A stretch of DNA of 64,000 nt from assembly GCA_024220505.1 (NCBI GenBank), contig JAKZZE010000003.1, forward strand, positions 1,302,001 through 1,366,000, written 5' to 3'. A model generated the notes under the pieces. The model searched no databases and had not been told where the DNA came from. It saw only the letters and a program-made list of their open reading frames with translations. Both the position numbers and the translations under genes were made by a program. The stretch is from Rhizopus arrhizus. Taxonomy: Eukaryota > Mucoromycota > Mucoromycetes > Mucorales > Rhizopodaceae. Shown one piece after another: positions 44,739-56,948 of the stretch (position 1 is the first letter of the stretch; the number at the start of each line of letters is the position of its first letter).

Positions 44739-47700
44739 ATGTCTTCCGATGAAGAGGATTCCGATTGTCCTTTGTGTATGGAAGAGTTGGACATTGCCGA
44801 TAGAAATTTTAGGCCTTGTACTTGCGGCTATCAGGTTATTGCAGATTTATATTAATTTACAACACAACTTATTCTTTTATTTGGTAGATCTGTCGTTTTT
44901 GTTGGCACCATATCAAAACCAATCTGAATGGCCGTTGTCCTGCCTGCAGAAGACTATACAGCGAGCAAATTGTCGAGTTTATTCCAGTAAGCGCAGAAGA
45001 AGTGAAACGACTAAAAAAAGAAAAGAAGGAAAAGGAACGTCAAACCCGAGAAATGCGAGATCCAAGTAGAAGACAGTTGTCCAGCATAAGAGTTGTTCAA
45101 AAGAACCTTGTTTATGTTCTTGGAATGAGCTCAAAGCATGCATATGTGGATGTAAGTAGAGCATCCTCTTCACAAGATGACGAGAGGCGCACTCAAATTT
45201 TTATTTTTCTTTATAGAACGAGATTTTTCGAAAGTTTGGTAGAATCGACAAAGTGGTTCTTAGTAAACGTTCTCCTGCTGGCAGCAACGCTGCTTCGGTA
45301 GGGATTTATGTGACATTTGTACGGAAAGAAGACGCTAGTAAGGCAATTGTAGGTTTGAATGGTATGGAAGTAGATGGTAAAACTGTTAGGTATTGTAGCT
45401 GCTAAACAAACAAACAAAAGAAAAAAAAATACTGTAGAGAAGGCACACTTTTTACATATACATTTATAGGGCTTCTTATGGAACAACTAAATATTGTACT
45501 TATTATCTAAGACATATGTCTTGTCCAAATCCCAACTGCATGTATCTGCATGAGCCTGGAGATGATATTGATAGTTACAATAAGGATACTGTGACAATTG
45601 GGTAAAAAAAAAGTTGACTTTTGTAAAGATTTATTTATTTAATCGTACGACAGCAAACATGCCAACACAGCTACAAATCCGCCTACTGGCTCAATGTATC
45701 CAAATAAGAGGATCGCAACGGCTGCTAAGACTGATGTTCCCAAAACTTCAACAACAGCTATAAAACCTCCCATTTCTACACCACGCACATGGGCACCCAT
45801 ACCTAAAGTTGTCCCTATTCCACCTGTCCCTGTTACTGTCGAGACAGAAGAAACCACTGCTATAACTCAAGATAATGCTGTAAAAGAAAATACTGAAAAA
45901 GCAAATTCTCCAAATCTGCCTACTTCTAGTATTATAAAACCTTCTAAATCCACTACAACCAAAAAAGTGTCATTAGAAAAATTGAAAAAGGCTGTAAAGC
46001 CCCTCATTTTGGAAGAAGAGACTAAACCAGCCTTACCTCCTACTGCATCATGGGCTAAGACTCAGCCTGCGGCCGTGCACGAGAATGTAATTACACCCAC
46101 ACATTTTGGACCTTCCTTATCCGATGCGGCACAGACACTTCAAAAACCAAAGAGCTCATCTTCAAAGGCAAAGAAAGAGAAAAAGAACAAGATTAGAATG
46201 GTTCGTCTTGAAGAATTTGAAGAAGCGGAAAGGGAAGCAAAGAAGATTACACAATCACCCAAACAAGCTCAAGATAACATATCTGATAAAGCTCAAGAAC
46301 TTTCAGTCCCAGATAATGCAATGCCTGTAGCGGTTGACATGGACGAAATGGAGGACGAAATTATGACAGATAAGGCAGTATCTGTTTCTAAAGAAAGCGA
46401 TATCCAAAAGCATGAACCTATTGAAGAAGAAAAAGAGGATATGGTTGAAAAAAAACAGGATGCTGTAAAAAGTAATGTTGATGAGCAAAATATTCCAACT
46501 GAGGCTGAGAAAGTGGACGAAAGCATGGAAAGAAAACATACGCCTTTGACCAGTGAAGAAACTTTGGACAGCTCGGAATGGGATATACAGACAACAGAAA
46601 TTGGTGTCGAAAAGGACGCTATTCCAGCTGTAGATACTATCCACGTGCAAACACAGACCGACATATACAATAGCATGCAAGCAGGTACGAATAATGCTAC
46701 ACAGCAAGTAGAAGGAAACCAAGAATTAAAATTAGAAGAGAACACTGTCCAGCAAGATGAGATTGAAAAAGAGAAAGTGAAAGTCCTAGCCTCATTGAAT
46801 GAAGATGTCATTAAAGCGTTTGACTCAGCCATAGTTGATGAGCCTTTTGCTGATGGGACTTACAAAGATCAACAAGGTCATGAAGATGATATTGCTCAAA
46901 GCACTGATATTCAGTCAGACACTGTAAGCCCAAGTCTAAGTGAATATGTTCCTTCGCCACTAGTTGCTATGGAAAGACTGAATACTGCTGTTGAGCAAGA
47001 GATTTCAGTAGATACTCCACAAAAGCATTTGATCAACCATTATCTTGGTCCTGAGAGACCATCCATGCCCGAGAGCTCTTTTAATGATAACCGACGCCCG
47101 CCTATGCCACCTCCTGGCCTTGCTGCCCCTCCCGTTTTACCTGAATGGATAAATAGAAATTTTGATCCTTTCAATGGTCAGGATCCTTCATTAATCGCAG
47201 CTCGACGCTTGCAGCACTCACAGCGCATGATGGAAGCAAGTGGTTTATTCGGCCTTAATAATGGCTTCCCTCAGCATCACCCGCACCCTCCACCTCCTCC
47301 TCCACCTCCTGTTCCTCATTTCAGTTTTCATCCAAACTTCAATGAAGGACCATCTGGATTTCCTCACCAAGCTCCTCCTCCTCCTCCATTTGCCAATATG
47401 CTTGCTCATCCTCTTCCACATCATCCAATGATGAGGCCTCCCCACCCACACCAAGATATGATCAACATGCGCCATTTTAATGCTCCTCTACCTCCTCGCC
47501 AATTATCCATGGATGAAGCAAATATGTTGAGAGCAGAGTTTAATGCGATGACTCTCAATGGCGGTATGGACAACCCTCAATCCCGAGAGAACCTTAGGGC
47601 TCTATTACCCAATGTAAATATCAGCTTTAAAAACCAACAAAAAGGATCAATGAACGAGCCTCACCAGTCGCACTTTGTGCAGCGTCAGAGTATTTCTGTA

Positions 47701-48732
47701 AGAAGTATGAGTGATCATGAAAGCGTTGCATCCACACAAAACAACCCTCATGTTAGTCCACCGAGACACAATGACATGCCTTTTAACCATGAGCACTTGC
47801 AAGAAAAGGTGTCGTCATCACAGCTTTATACGCAGGGTCCAGCTGGACAGCCTTCTGATCAAAATAGACCTATTGTGGATGATCTATCGTCCCACAGTAC
47901 AAATCCAGACGTAAGGACTGAGGCACAAAATTTCTTTGGAGAATTTCTTCGAAAAGCAGCTTCTAGCCATCAAGATATTTTGAATAAAAAAGAGGAAGAA
48001 CATGCGGCAAATACAGGTAAGGAAAAAAAAAAAGATGAATGAGTTGTAGAATTGTATTTAAAATCTATTTTATTAGAAAATCCACTCATGTTTCAAGACC
48101 CGGCCATTATGTCTGTACAGCTAACAGGAAAGGAGCATCCTCAGCATGAATCGAATCAAAATACGATGCTTCAAATATTAGGAGGAAGACGACCGAATTC
48201 ACCTTCGCCAATGATGCCTGCAAACAATCACCCCACACAACAACAGCCTATGGATCCTCACTTTGCTATGAACCAACAAAGAATGCTGTATTCTGAGTCT
48301 GGTTTTGATGAAAGAGGACGGCCACTGGGAAATAATATGTTTATGGGTGCACCACCTACATTCCAGCCTCCTCCTCCTCCTCCGCAACAGCATCTGCAAC
48401 AGCAACAGCATCTGCAACAGCAACAGCAGCAGCAATTATTTAATTATAATTTGCAGCAGCAGCAACAGCTTCACCATCAGCAGCAAATGTTTAATCACAA
48501 TAATTTGCAGCAGCAGCAGCAGCAGCAGCAAATGTTTAATCACCATGGTTTGCAGCAACAACAACAACCTCCTCCTCCTCCATTTATTCCTCACTTCTTA
48601 GAACCTTCTTTGAATACAATGGGACCCATGGCTAACACACCAAACCCAATGATGAGACCTCCTATGATGCTACCTCACCAAGGCGATAGATTTAGAAATA
48701 TGAGTAATATGCATCCTGGAGACTATAAATAA
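44739..48732 (+). CDS. NOT4: NOT4 homologue, E3 ubiquitin ligase of CCR4-NOT
   Basis: Ubiquitin ligase of the mRNA-decay and translation-quality-control complex. Exons 44739-44834, 44888-45151, 45217-45389, 45470-45601, 45654-48016 and 48077-48732 give 1227 residues. Seen: C4C4 RING (residues about 10-55; CPLCMEELDIADRNFRPCTC ... GRCPACRRLYSE), a coiled-coil (EEVKRLKKEKKEKERQ), an RRM (KNLVYVLGMSSKHA ... VGIYVTFVRKEDASKAIVGL) and a C3H1 finger (KYCTYYLRHMSCPNPNCMYL). This order is diagnostic. The remaining about 950 residues are low-complexity: Lys/Glu-rich, then Pro/His-rich with PPPPPP blocks, then poly-Gln coded mainly by CAG/CAA near 48385-48570. The protein is much longer than yeast Not4 (587 residues). 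The promoter space left after the upstream transposon is only about 205 bp. Confidence 0.95.
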
Positions 48733-49897
48733 ACATTTTTTTTTTTGGGATAAAAAATGTGGCATGTTTTATTTAATGCTTTTTTTTTTTTTTTTTTTTT
48801 TTTTTTTGGCGTATCTGCTAGAGTAAGGAAATTTGTGTTACTCTTGAATAAATTATTTGAAAAAGTCTTTTAACATTAATAAAAGGCATGAAGGTTCAAG
48901 GGCAACGGAGAAAAGGCTTGTTCGTTGTGGTATGATGCAGTTGAAAGGATGAATTCGATCTATTGTTTAAAAGCTAAATAATTATTATGATTTTCATCTA
49001 TTCCTTCTTTTTTCTAATATGCAAAAACTAGGCTTGTTTCTGTACTCTTTTTTACATCCTTTATGAAATAAGCAATGATCACTTTACTGTAACCAAATTA
49101 TTTAAAGAGACGATATCTCTTTTTATTTTTTTATTTTATTTTATTTTTTACAAATATTCATTAAGACTTGAATTTATTAAAAAATGAAAGCAAACAAAAA
49201 AAAAAAATGGAATTACATTGACTTGAATCAATAAACATTTTTTTTTTTTTTTTGCTTAGAGAATAGTTAATAAAAGCCAAATAAAGATTATTGTTATTAA
49301 TATTTTCTTTTGAATAATTAAGAAACTTGCACAAAAATGTCACTAAAGAAGATGAATATATATTTTTTTAAAGGGGAAAAAGGGGTTTTAAGGGGGGGTT
49401 TTTCTGAATTATATATAGAGGAATGTATAGAAAGTGTGGGCATATCGCAGATTAAGTTATTCCAGATATATCCAAATTTTTGAATGTGCTTGTCTCATAT
49501 GATCGCTTATTTTATAAAATTATTTCCTCAATTCATAAAGAACAATCACAATTCAACTCTTAAAAAATTACAAAGGAAAAATGAGGAGACTGTACATAAA
49601 AAAAAAAAAAAAAAAAGATTGTCTTTTTATTTGTATACAAATGATGCAGAAAAATGAATGTAATATATGCCCAATGAGAATAAATGCCTTATGCACCTCT
49701 TTGTTGAAATGTCTAGATTAAGGCGCTTTCTTTTATTATAAAACCCTCTTGTCGATCTCACTCTCTCTCTCTCTCTTTTTTTTTCCCCCACTTTAGTTCT
49801 TTTTATTCTATTTACGCGTTTTTATTCCCCTTCCCCTCCCCTTTCGCTATCCTTTCTTTTTCAAATAATACACTTTCCTTCTTACTTTATATCTCAA
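48733..49897. other. AT-rich intergenic region with several homopolymer tracts
   Basis: Poly(T) at about 48779-48807, further A/T runs near 49195-49250 and 49597-49617, and a CT-rich stretch before the C2H2 gene (about 49760-49870). The end probably serves as its promoter or leader. No gene found. Confidence 0.5.
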
Positions 49898-50359
49898 ATG
49901 TTACCTTATTTAGAAAATAGTACAGTTTACCAACATCATCACCATCATCAAGAACAATCAAAGTTATATAACCCAATTGTGCCACCGTACTATCATTCCG
50001 TCTATCAACAACATGTATCACCTCCACTGACACCTGTTATGCCATTTTATTATTATCCCCAACAACAGCCTCAACCACAACCAGTCATCAAAAAGAAAAA
50101 AACCTCTCAACAACACAAACATGTATGCGGATACCAACAATGTCAGTGGAGTTTTAAAAGATATGAACACCTAAAGCGCCACATGTTGGTTCACACTGGA
50201 GAACGTCCTTTTGCTTGTGAACATCCAGGATGTAACAAGACATTCGGTAGATCAGATAATTTACGGGCACATTATCGCACTCATTATAATAAAAGACAGA
50301 GGAAACCTAAAAGACAAACAGATATTATAGTAACGGGATCCTTTGCAGACGAGGTATAA
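49898..50359 (+). CDS. Small C2H2 zinc-finger transcription factor
   Basis: Single exon, 153 residues. The N-terminal about 65 residues are His/Gln/Tyr/Pro-rich (YQHHHHHQEQ, PFYYYPQQQPQPQP). Two adjacent C2H2 fingers follow at about 72-130: CGYQQCQWSFKRYEHLKRHM, the linker HTGERPFAC, then CNKTFGRSDNLRAHYRTH. The second finger's RSDNLRAH helix points to a G/A-rich DNA site, as in Msn2/Msn4-type stress factors that bind AGGGG-like elements. The tail is basic (KRQRKPKRQ), a likely nuclear signal. Sequence-specific DNA binding follows from the fold; target genes are unknown. The 5' leader is long and CT-rich. Confidence 0.9.
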   Translation: MLPYLENSTVYQHHHHHQEQSKLYNPIVPPYYHSVYQQHVSPPLTPVMPFYYYPQQQPQPQPVIKKKKTSQQHKHVCGYQQCQWSFKRYEHLKRHMLVHTGERPFACEHPGCNKTFGRSDNLRAHYRTHYNKRQRKPKRQTDIIVTGSFADEV

Positions 50360-50837
50360 ATTGCGTAAACCATCTGTTTTAATTTCCGATATTGAAATAA
50401 CAAATAGAGTTATTTAGATGCTTCATTTGAGAAATAGGATTGATTTTATTAAATGATTTATGTAAAGAACTCGTTTTCTTGAATGTAAATAAACCTAATC
50501 AAAAAAAAAAAAAAAAAAAAGAACCTGTCTACTTTCTCATTGTTTCTCTCTCTCTCTCTCTCTTTTTTTTGGTGGGGGATTTTTTAATGTTTCTGATTGC
50601 ATAATCATCTTGGGGTGTTCCCCAATAAGAACCATTTTGGGGGAGACAAAGAAAACAGGGCGGCATAAACCGAGGACTTGGCCCAAACGAGATTTTACAC
50701 CTCGGCGGCCCACCTTTTAAGGAAGGTTGGATTCAAGTCACAATTTTTTATCTTGTCAGCTTTATTATTAAACTCTCTCTCTTTTTTTTTTTCTATTTTT
50801 TTTTTACCTTCTTTTCTTCACAACACACACACACAAA
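50360..50837. promoter_or_regulatory. ATP-citrate lyase upstream region with a GC-rich inverted repeat
   Basis: 478 bp between the C2H2 stop and the ACL ATG. A (CT)n tract lies at about 50545-50562. A locally GC-rich patch (about 50655-50715) contains the inverted repeat CCGAGG (50670-50675) / CCTCGG (50700-50705) with GGCGGC sequences beside each arm, which stands out in AT-rich DNA. A CT/T-rich leader precedes the start codon. Operator function is inferred only from composition and symmetry. Confidence 0.4.
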
Positions 50838-53800
50838 ATGTCTGCTAAAGCCATTAGAGAATATGATGGAAAGTTGCTGTTAGCCTATCATCTTTTACGT
50901 GCACCCGTTTCAAATGATAGCCCATCTCTCTTTACTCCTGCTGCAACCAAGTTGGCCCACATCAACATCAACACATCTCTCTTGAATGGCCCTGCTGGCA
51001 CTTTTGAGTCTGCTTTGAAGCAACAATTGGATAACCTCGAACAAAGCCATCCTTGGTTATTGACTGATAAATTGGTTGCCAAACCAGATCAATTGATCAA
51101 GCGTAGAGGAAAGCACGGTCTCTTGACTTTGAACAAAGATTGGTCTGAGGCTCGTCAGTGGATCGAAGAACGTGCGGGAAAAGAAATTAAGGTAAAACAG
51201 ACTAGATGAAGTGAAATATAATCATTGATAATCATACTTTTTCATCTAAAATAGATTGAAAGAACGACAGGTGTCTTGAAGACCTTCTTAGTCGAACCAT
51301 TTGCTCCGCACCCGGCAAACACCGAATACTACATTTGTATTAACTCCGTCCGTGAAGGTGATTACATCTTGTTCACCCACGAAGGTGGTATTGATATTGG
51401 TGATGTTGATGCCAAGGCTCTCAAGCTCTTGGTTCCCGTAAACACCGAATTCCCTAATGCCCAAACCATCAAGGACACCTTGTTGAAGGACGTCCCTGAA
51501 TTCAAGCGTGATGTCTTGGTTGACTTCATCAGCCGTCTCTATGCTGTCTATGTTGATCTTCACTTTACCTATCTTGAAATCAACCCCCTGGTCGTCACTG
51601 ACCCTGTCGAAGGACAAACCCCTCAAGTCATGTATCTTGATTTAGCCGCTAAATTAGATCAGACCGCAGAGTTTGAAGCTGGTCCTAAATGGGCTATTGC
51701 CAGAGCCCCTCAACACACGGGTCAAGCAGGAGGTCAACATGTCGACCAAGGCCCACCTATGGAATTCCCTGCTCCCTTTGGTCGTGAGTTGACCCGTGAG
51801 GAAGCTTACATTTCAGAATTGGACGGTAAGACCGGTGCCTCTCTCAAGTTGACCGTCTTGAACCGTGAAGGTCGTGTGTGGACCATGGTCGCCGGTGGTG
51901 GTGCGTCTGTTGTTTACTCTGATGCTATTGCCGCTCTCGGTTATGCTCATGAATTGGCCAACTATGGTGAATACTCTGGTGCTCCTACCGAAACCCAAAC
52001 TTATGAATATGCCAAGACCATCTTGGACTTGATGACCCGTGGTGATGCTCACCCTGAGGGTAAGGTCTTGTTTATCGGTGGTGGTATTGCCAACTTTACA
52101 AACGTGGCTACCACCTTCAAGGGTATCATTCGTGCCTTGACTGAATTCAAGCAACCCTTGATCAACCACAAGGTCCGTATCTTTATCCGTCGTGGTGGTC
52201 CCAACTACCAAGAAGGTCTTCGTGCCATGCGTCAATTAGGTGAAACCTTGGGTGTAGAAATCCAAGTCTTTGGTCCCGAAACTCACATCACTGACATTGT
52301 CCCCTTGGCCTTGACCGGTAAGGCTTCTGAGATTGCTACTCCCCAGCAGCAATCCGGTTCCTCTGGTAACTTGTTCCAAGACCAAATCTTTGGTACTCCC
52401 TCTGGTACCAGCACTCCCAAGCTCGCCATTGCTGAAGATAACAACACCCCTACGAATCCCAACGATCGCATGACATACTTTGACGCTGGTGCCGAAGAAA
52501 CCGCCGAGTGGTACCGTCCCTTCACTTCCAAGACGCGTGCTTTGGTCTACGGTATGCAACCTCGTGCTGTTCAAGGTATGCTTGACTTTGATTTCATGTG
52601 TAAGCGTGAGACGCCTTCTGTCGCTGCCATGGTCTATCCCTTTGGTGGATCTCACGTTCAAAAGTTCTACTGGGGCACCAAGGAAACCTTGATTCCCGTC
52701 TTTACTTCCTTGAAGGAAGCCGTTGAAAAGTTCCCTGAAGTGGATGTGGTTGTCAACTTTGCCTCTTGCCGTTCCGTCTTTGACTCTACCCGTGAAATCT
52801 TCTCGTTCTCTCACCAGATCAAGACGGTGGCCATCATTGCCGAAGGTGTCCCTGAACGTCGTGCTCGCCAATTGCTGCACGAAGCCGAGGCTCGTAAGGT
52901 GTTGGTGATTGGTCCTGCTACGGTGGGTGGTATCAAGCCTGGGTGTTTCAAGATTGGTAACACGGGTGGTATGATGGATAACATTGTCTCTTCCAAGTTG
53001 TACAGAGCTGGTTCGGTTGGTTATGTGTCCAAGTCGGGTGGTATGTCTAACGAATTGAACAATATTGTTTCCCGTACGACCGATGGTGTTTATGAAGGTG
53101 TTGCTATCGGTGGCGATCGTTACCCTGGTTCTACCTTTATTGACCACCTCTTGCGTTATGAAGCTGATCCTAACTGTAAGATGCTCGTCTTGCTTGGTGA
53201 AGTCGGTGGTGTTGAAGAATATCGTGTGATTGAAGCTGTGAAGAGTGGACAGATCAAGAAGCCTATCGTTGCCTGGTGTATCGGTACATGTGCAAAGATG
53301 TTCACGACAGATGTTCAATTCGGTCATGCTGGTGCCATGGCCAACTCTGATTTGGAAACTGCTGATGCAAAGAACAAGGCTATGCGTGCTGCTGGTATCA
53401 TTGTGCCCGAGACATTTGAAAAGATGCCCTTGGCCCTTGCTGAAGCCTTCAACGCTCTGGTGAAGGATGGCGTGGTCTCTCCTCGTGCTGAACCTGAGAT
53501 CCCCAAGATTCCTATCGATTACTCTTGGGCTCAAGAATTAGGCTTGGTTCGTAAACCGGCTAGCTTTGTGTCTACGATTGTTGATGACAGAGGACAAGAA
53601 TTATTGTATGCTGGTATGAGAATTACAGATGTCTTCAAGGAAGAAATTGGTATCGGCGGTGTCCTTTCCCTCTTGTGGTTCAAGCGTAGATTACCCAACT
53701 ATGCCTGTAAGTTTATTGAGATGGTCTTGATGTTGACTGCTGATCATGGACCTGCTGTGTCTGGTGTAAGTAGTGATTGTGAAAAAGGAAATAGGGTGAC

Positions 53801-54455
53801 TGAATTGTATATTTTATAGGCCATGAACACTATTATTACTACTCGTGCCGGTAAAGATTTGATTTCTTCTCTTGTCTCTGGTCTTCTTACTATCGGTGAA
53901 CGTTTTGGTGGTGCTCTTGACGGAGCTGCTTCAAACTTTACAAAGGCCTATGATAGTGGTATGACTCCTCGTGAATTTGTGACCTCTATGCGTAAGGCAA
54001 ACAAGTTGATACCTGGTATTGGTCACAAGATCAAGTCTCGTACTAACCCAGATATGCGTGTTGAATTGGTCAAGGACTATGTAAAGACACACTTCCCCAA
54101 CACGCCTATTTTGGATTATGCATTAAAAGTAGAAGAGATTACGACAAGCAAGAAGGATAACTTGATTTTGAATGTGGATGGTTGTATTGCTGTCTCATTT
54201 GTTGATCTCTTGCGTGAATCAGGTGCATTTAACCAAGATGAAGCAGAAGAATACATGCGTATTGGTACACTGAATGGCTTGTTTGTCCTTGGCAGATCAC
54301 TTGGTTTCATTGGTCATCATTTGGATCAAAAGAGATTGAAGCAAGGACTTTACAGACATCCTTGGGATGATATCTCTTATCTCTTGCCCTCACTGAACCC
54401 TGAAACTTTGGATCCTCGTCGTGTGAATGCCCGTGTGAATGTTCAACCTAAATAA
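50838..54455 (+). CDS. ACL1: ATP-citrate lyase, fused single-subunit form
   Basis: Cytosolic enzyme making acetyl-CoA and oxaloacetate from citrate, CoA and ATP; feeds lipid and sterol synthesis. Exons 50838-51191, 51255-53765 and 53820-54455 give 1166 residues. Seen: N-terminal ATP-grasp half ([16 protein letters not shown] ... [23 protein letters not shown] [11 protein letters not shown]), the citrate-binding [17 protein letters not shown], the CoA-ligase part with [31 protein letters not shown], the phospho-His motif GHAGA at about residue 810, and the C-terminal citrate-synthase-like domain ([17 protein letters not shown]). All catalytic motifs are intact. Third codon positions are far more C/G-rich than in neighbours, suggesting high expression. 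The fused form fits Mucoromycota or Basidiomycota, not Ascomycota. Confidence 0.97.
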
Positions 54456-55872
54456 GTACATTAGATCTTTTTCATTTTCATCATCTAATTTTGTAATATT
54501 TTCTTATTAAAAAAATAATTTTATTTTTTTGTCACTGTAACTCGCTCTCTTTAACTATTGAAAACAAAACATGTCATTAAAAAGGGATTAAGTCCTATCC
54601 GTCATTTCACTCCTTTATTATTTAAAGCAAAAAGGGGGAGGGGGAGGGGAAGAGAAAGGATGATGCTTTTCTTCTTCACTCATCTTTATTGTTAAGAGAC
54701 CCACTGGGATTTTAGAACAAACTTACCATTTCTGATGCTTATCAGTGGTTTTGTGTATAGACATTGCTATAGCAACAAATAGATGAAACTGGTCAAAATA
54801 TCCGTGTGTGTGTGTATATGTTTGTTTGTTTGTTTGTATGTGACATGTGATTTATATGAAAAAATTAAAATGGTTGAAGAAAGTATACAAAAAGGAACAA
54901 GGACGACGTGTGATGGTGATGAGATGATTAAAAGGAGGATTGTTCTTTACACATAAAAAGAATAAGAACTGACATCATCGTACTGGTTATCAAACCAGTT
55001 TAGTAGTCAGTGTATAAAATACCCGTAAAAATGTAACATCATGTTTATTTAATTAAAAAATCCTCTCATTTAATTACCTTTTTTAATAAACTCAATGAAT
55101 CCAGTGCTTTCGATAACAATCTACGTCTTATCACTACTTTTATATCATTCCAAAGGATAGGTTGTGATGAGTATTGAGATCATTTTAGGTCTTTTGTTTT
55201 CATTTTACACTATGCTGACTTGTAAGAGAGGTGAGTGACTGCAGATTACATGTGAATAACACTGTCAAGAATGTCACTGGCTGCATCATGAAGATTGACG
55301 AGTGAAGGAGATTGATTGTATATGAAATATCATCTTGAGTCGTCCTTGGTATTCCAAGACAAATCAATCTGAAGAAAAGCATAGAGAAAACCTCAAGAAA
55401 GCTAAAATGATCCCAGTACTCATTACAGCAGCATCCTTTGGAATGATGATGTGAATATTCGAGCCATTGATATCACAAGATGTATTGTTTTGCTTTATCT
55501 GATAGTCCATGAGTTAATTCATTTCTAGGAAACTGACAAAGTATCTAAAGTCTTTGTGAAAAGAAAATGTCTTTTTTTTTTATGAAAAGGAATAGATCGC
55601 TGTCAGGTTGATATGGAATATATTTCAAGTTATATTTTATAATAGAAAGTTTGTTTATATTTAAAAGAATACAAAATGATCAACATATATTTATTTAACA
55701 AGAATATTAGAATAATAAAAATTCATACATAAATTTCATATAATAGCTATTGAAGGGTGATAGTCATGACTTGTAATAAAAACAAATGAAAGAATGTGTG
55801 TGTGTGTGTGTGTAGGTATTTATGTGAGGTGTGTAAATGACAGTGAGTTATATACAAAATATATTGGACAAA
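54456..55872. other. Long noncoding stretch with TG and GTTT repeats
   Basis: About 1.4 kb after ACL. Contains a (TG)n/(GTTT)n cluster near 54806-54840 and a second (TG)n at about 55796-55814. No ORF with protein-like content was seen in any frame, and no tRNA-like box A/box B pair was found. Confidence 0.5.
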
Positions 55873-55986
55873 TTAAGCTGAAGCGTGAGGACAATGATCT
55901 TCATGAGAGAATTGGGTGATATCTACTCCACATTTTGGGCAAAAGTCATATTCTGACTCGAATTGAATAAAACAAGTAAACTTCAT
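55873..55986 (-). CDS. Tiny Cys/His-rich ORF, 37 aa
   Basis: Minus-strand ORF starting at 55986. It contains DFCPKCGVDITQFSHEDHCP: a C-x2-C pair followed by His and Cys residues, resembling a small zinc ribbon or UBZ-like fragment. No introns could be joined and it may be a terminal exon. Expression is unproven. Confidence 0.3.
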   Translation of the reverse strand: MKFTCFIQFESEYDFCPKCGVDITQFSHEDHCPHASA

Positions 55987-56069
55987 TATAAAAGGAATTA
56001 TATAAAAAGAGAGTGAAAAAGAAAAAGAAGATGTATTTTTATATTTTTTTTTTTTTTTTGAATACCTTT

Positions 56070-56174
56070 TTATTTTTTCCTACGTGGAGAATGGGCGACA
56101 CACAATAAGGCTCCCAAACAAGCACCAATCAAAATAGAGTTGAGGGGCTTGAAATAGATTGGGGTTCTTTTCAT
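56070..56174 (-). CDS. Tiny single-pass membrane ORF, 34 aa
   Basis: Minus-strand ORF from 56174. A basic start, one hydrophobic helix with Gly/Ala spacing (NSILIGACLGALLCVAHS) and a basic end (PRRKK). The layout is like small mitochondrial or ER tail-type membrane proteins. It lies 83 bp upstream of the 37-aa Cys/His ORF on the same strand, so both could belong to one transcript. No family recognised. Confidence 0.35.
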   Translation of the reverse strand: MKRTPIYFKPLNSILIGACLGALLCVAHSPRRKK

Positions 56175-56948
56175 TTATTGAAAACAGGGAGCATGTCATT
56201 TGAAAAGTGTACACTCTAAGCTCCTCCCCCCTCTTCCTCCCCCACATTCATCCTTTCTCTTCTAAATCATGTTTTCTTTTTTGATTTTCTCTATTTTTTA
56301 TGAAAATAGGTACGTCGCTCTCAGTGTTACACAAATCCCCAATAAAATAATTTACAATAGAGTATGCATATTAACCATGCTCCAATTGGTACTCGTGAAA
56401 ATCAAAATTGTGCTACTTTTAGTTGCTATTCAATTCTGGTTCAAAACGAAATTAGGAGTTGTGTAATAAAACAGATAAACAAGACAGAAGATGTAAAATA
56501 GATAAGATTTGTTTACAGTGAATGAGTTATCTATGCTACATGCCTGTTTCTTTTTTTAAAAACATAATTTATTAAAGAGAAATTCATTAATATTACTTTT
56601 TTATATAAAATAAACTTTTTTTTTTACTAAAACAGGAAGATCGCTTAAATTTCAGGGACGAATAATAAAACTAAAGGGTTGAAACCTGGTCTATTGATGA
56701 CGTTGAAATAAAGATTATATAAATTAGTTGCATTGTAATTTAGCAATTTTTTATTCTGTAAATGAATTCTATCATGACACCCCCTTTCTCCCTTTTTATG
56801 CTATTACCAATAAATAGAAGATATATTTTCAAGGAGCGTTCAAGAAAAAAAAAAAAAAGCTAACAAAATAAAATAAAAAAAATATTTTCAAAACATAAAC
56901 GTCTATTTTTTTTTTTTTTTTCTTGGCTCTTAATTCCTATTAAACAAT
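56175..56948. other. Intergenic AT-rich region
   Basis: A 65-codon hydrophobic plus-strand ORF (56269-56466) is not supported by any motif. Poly(A)/poly(T) runs lie near 56845-56925 just upstream of the HMG-box gene. Nothing else seen. Confidence 0.4.

Noticed and set aside
46293..46832. Minus-strand ORFs opposite NOT4
   Set aside because: Ser/Cys/Phe-rich mirror of the Glu/Lys-rich NOT4 frame; no start context or motif.
51288..53534. Long minus-strand ORFs (up to 432 codons) opposite ATP-citrate lyase
   Set aside because: Shadows caused by the codon bias of the real gene; composition rich in His/Thr/Arg with no domain.
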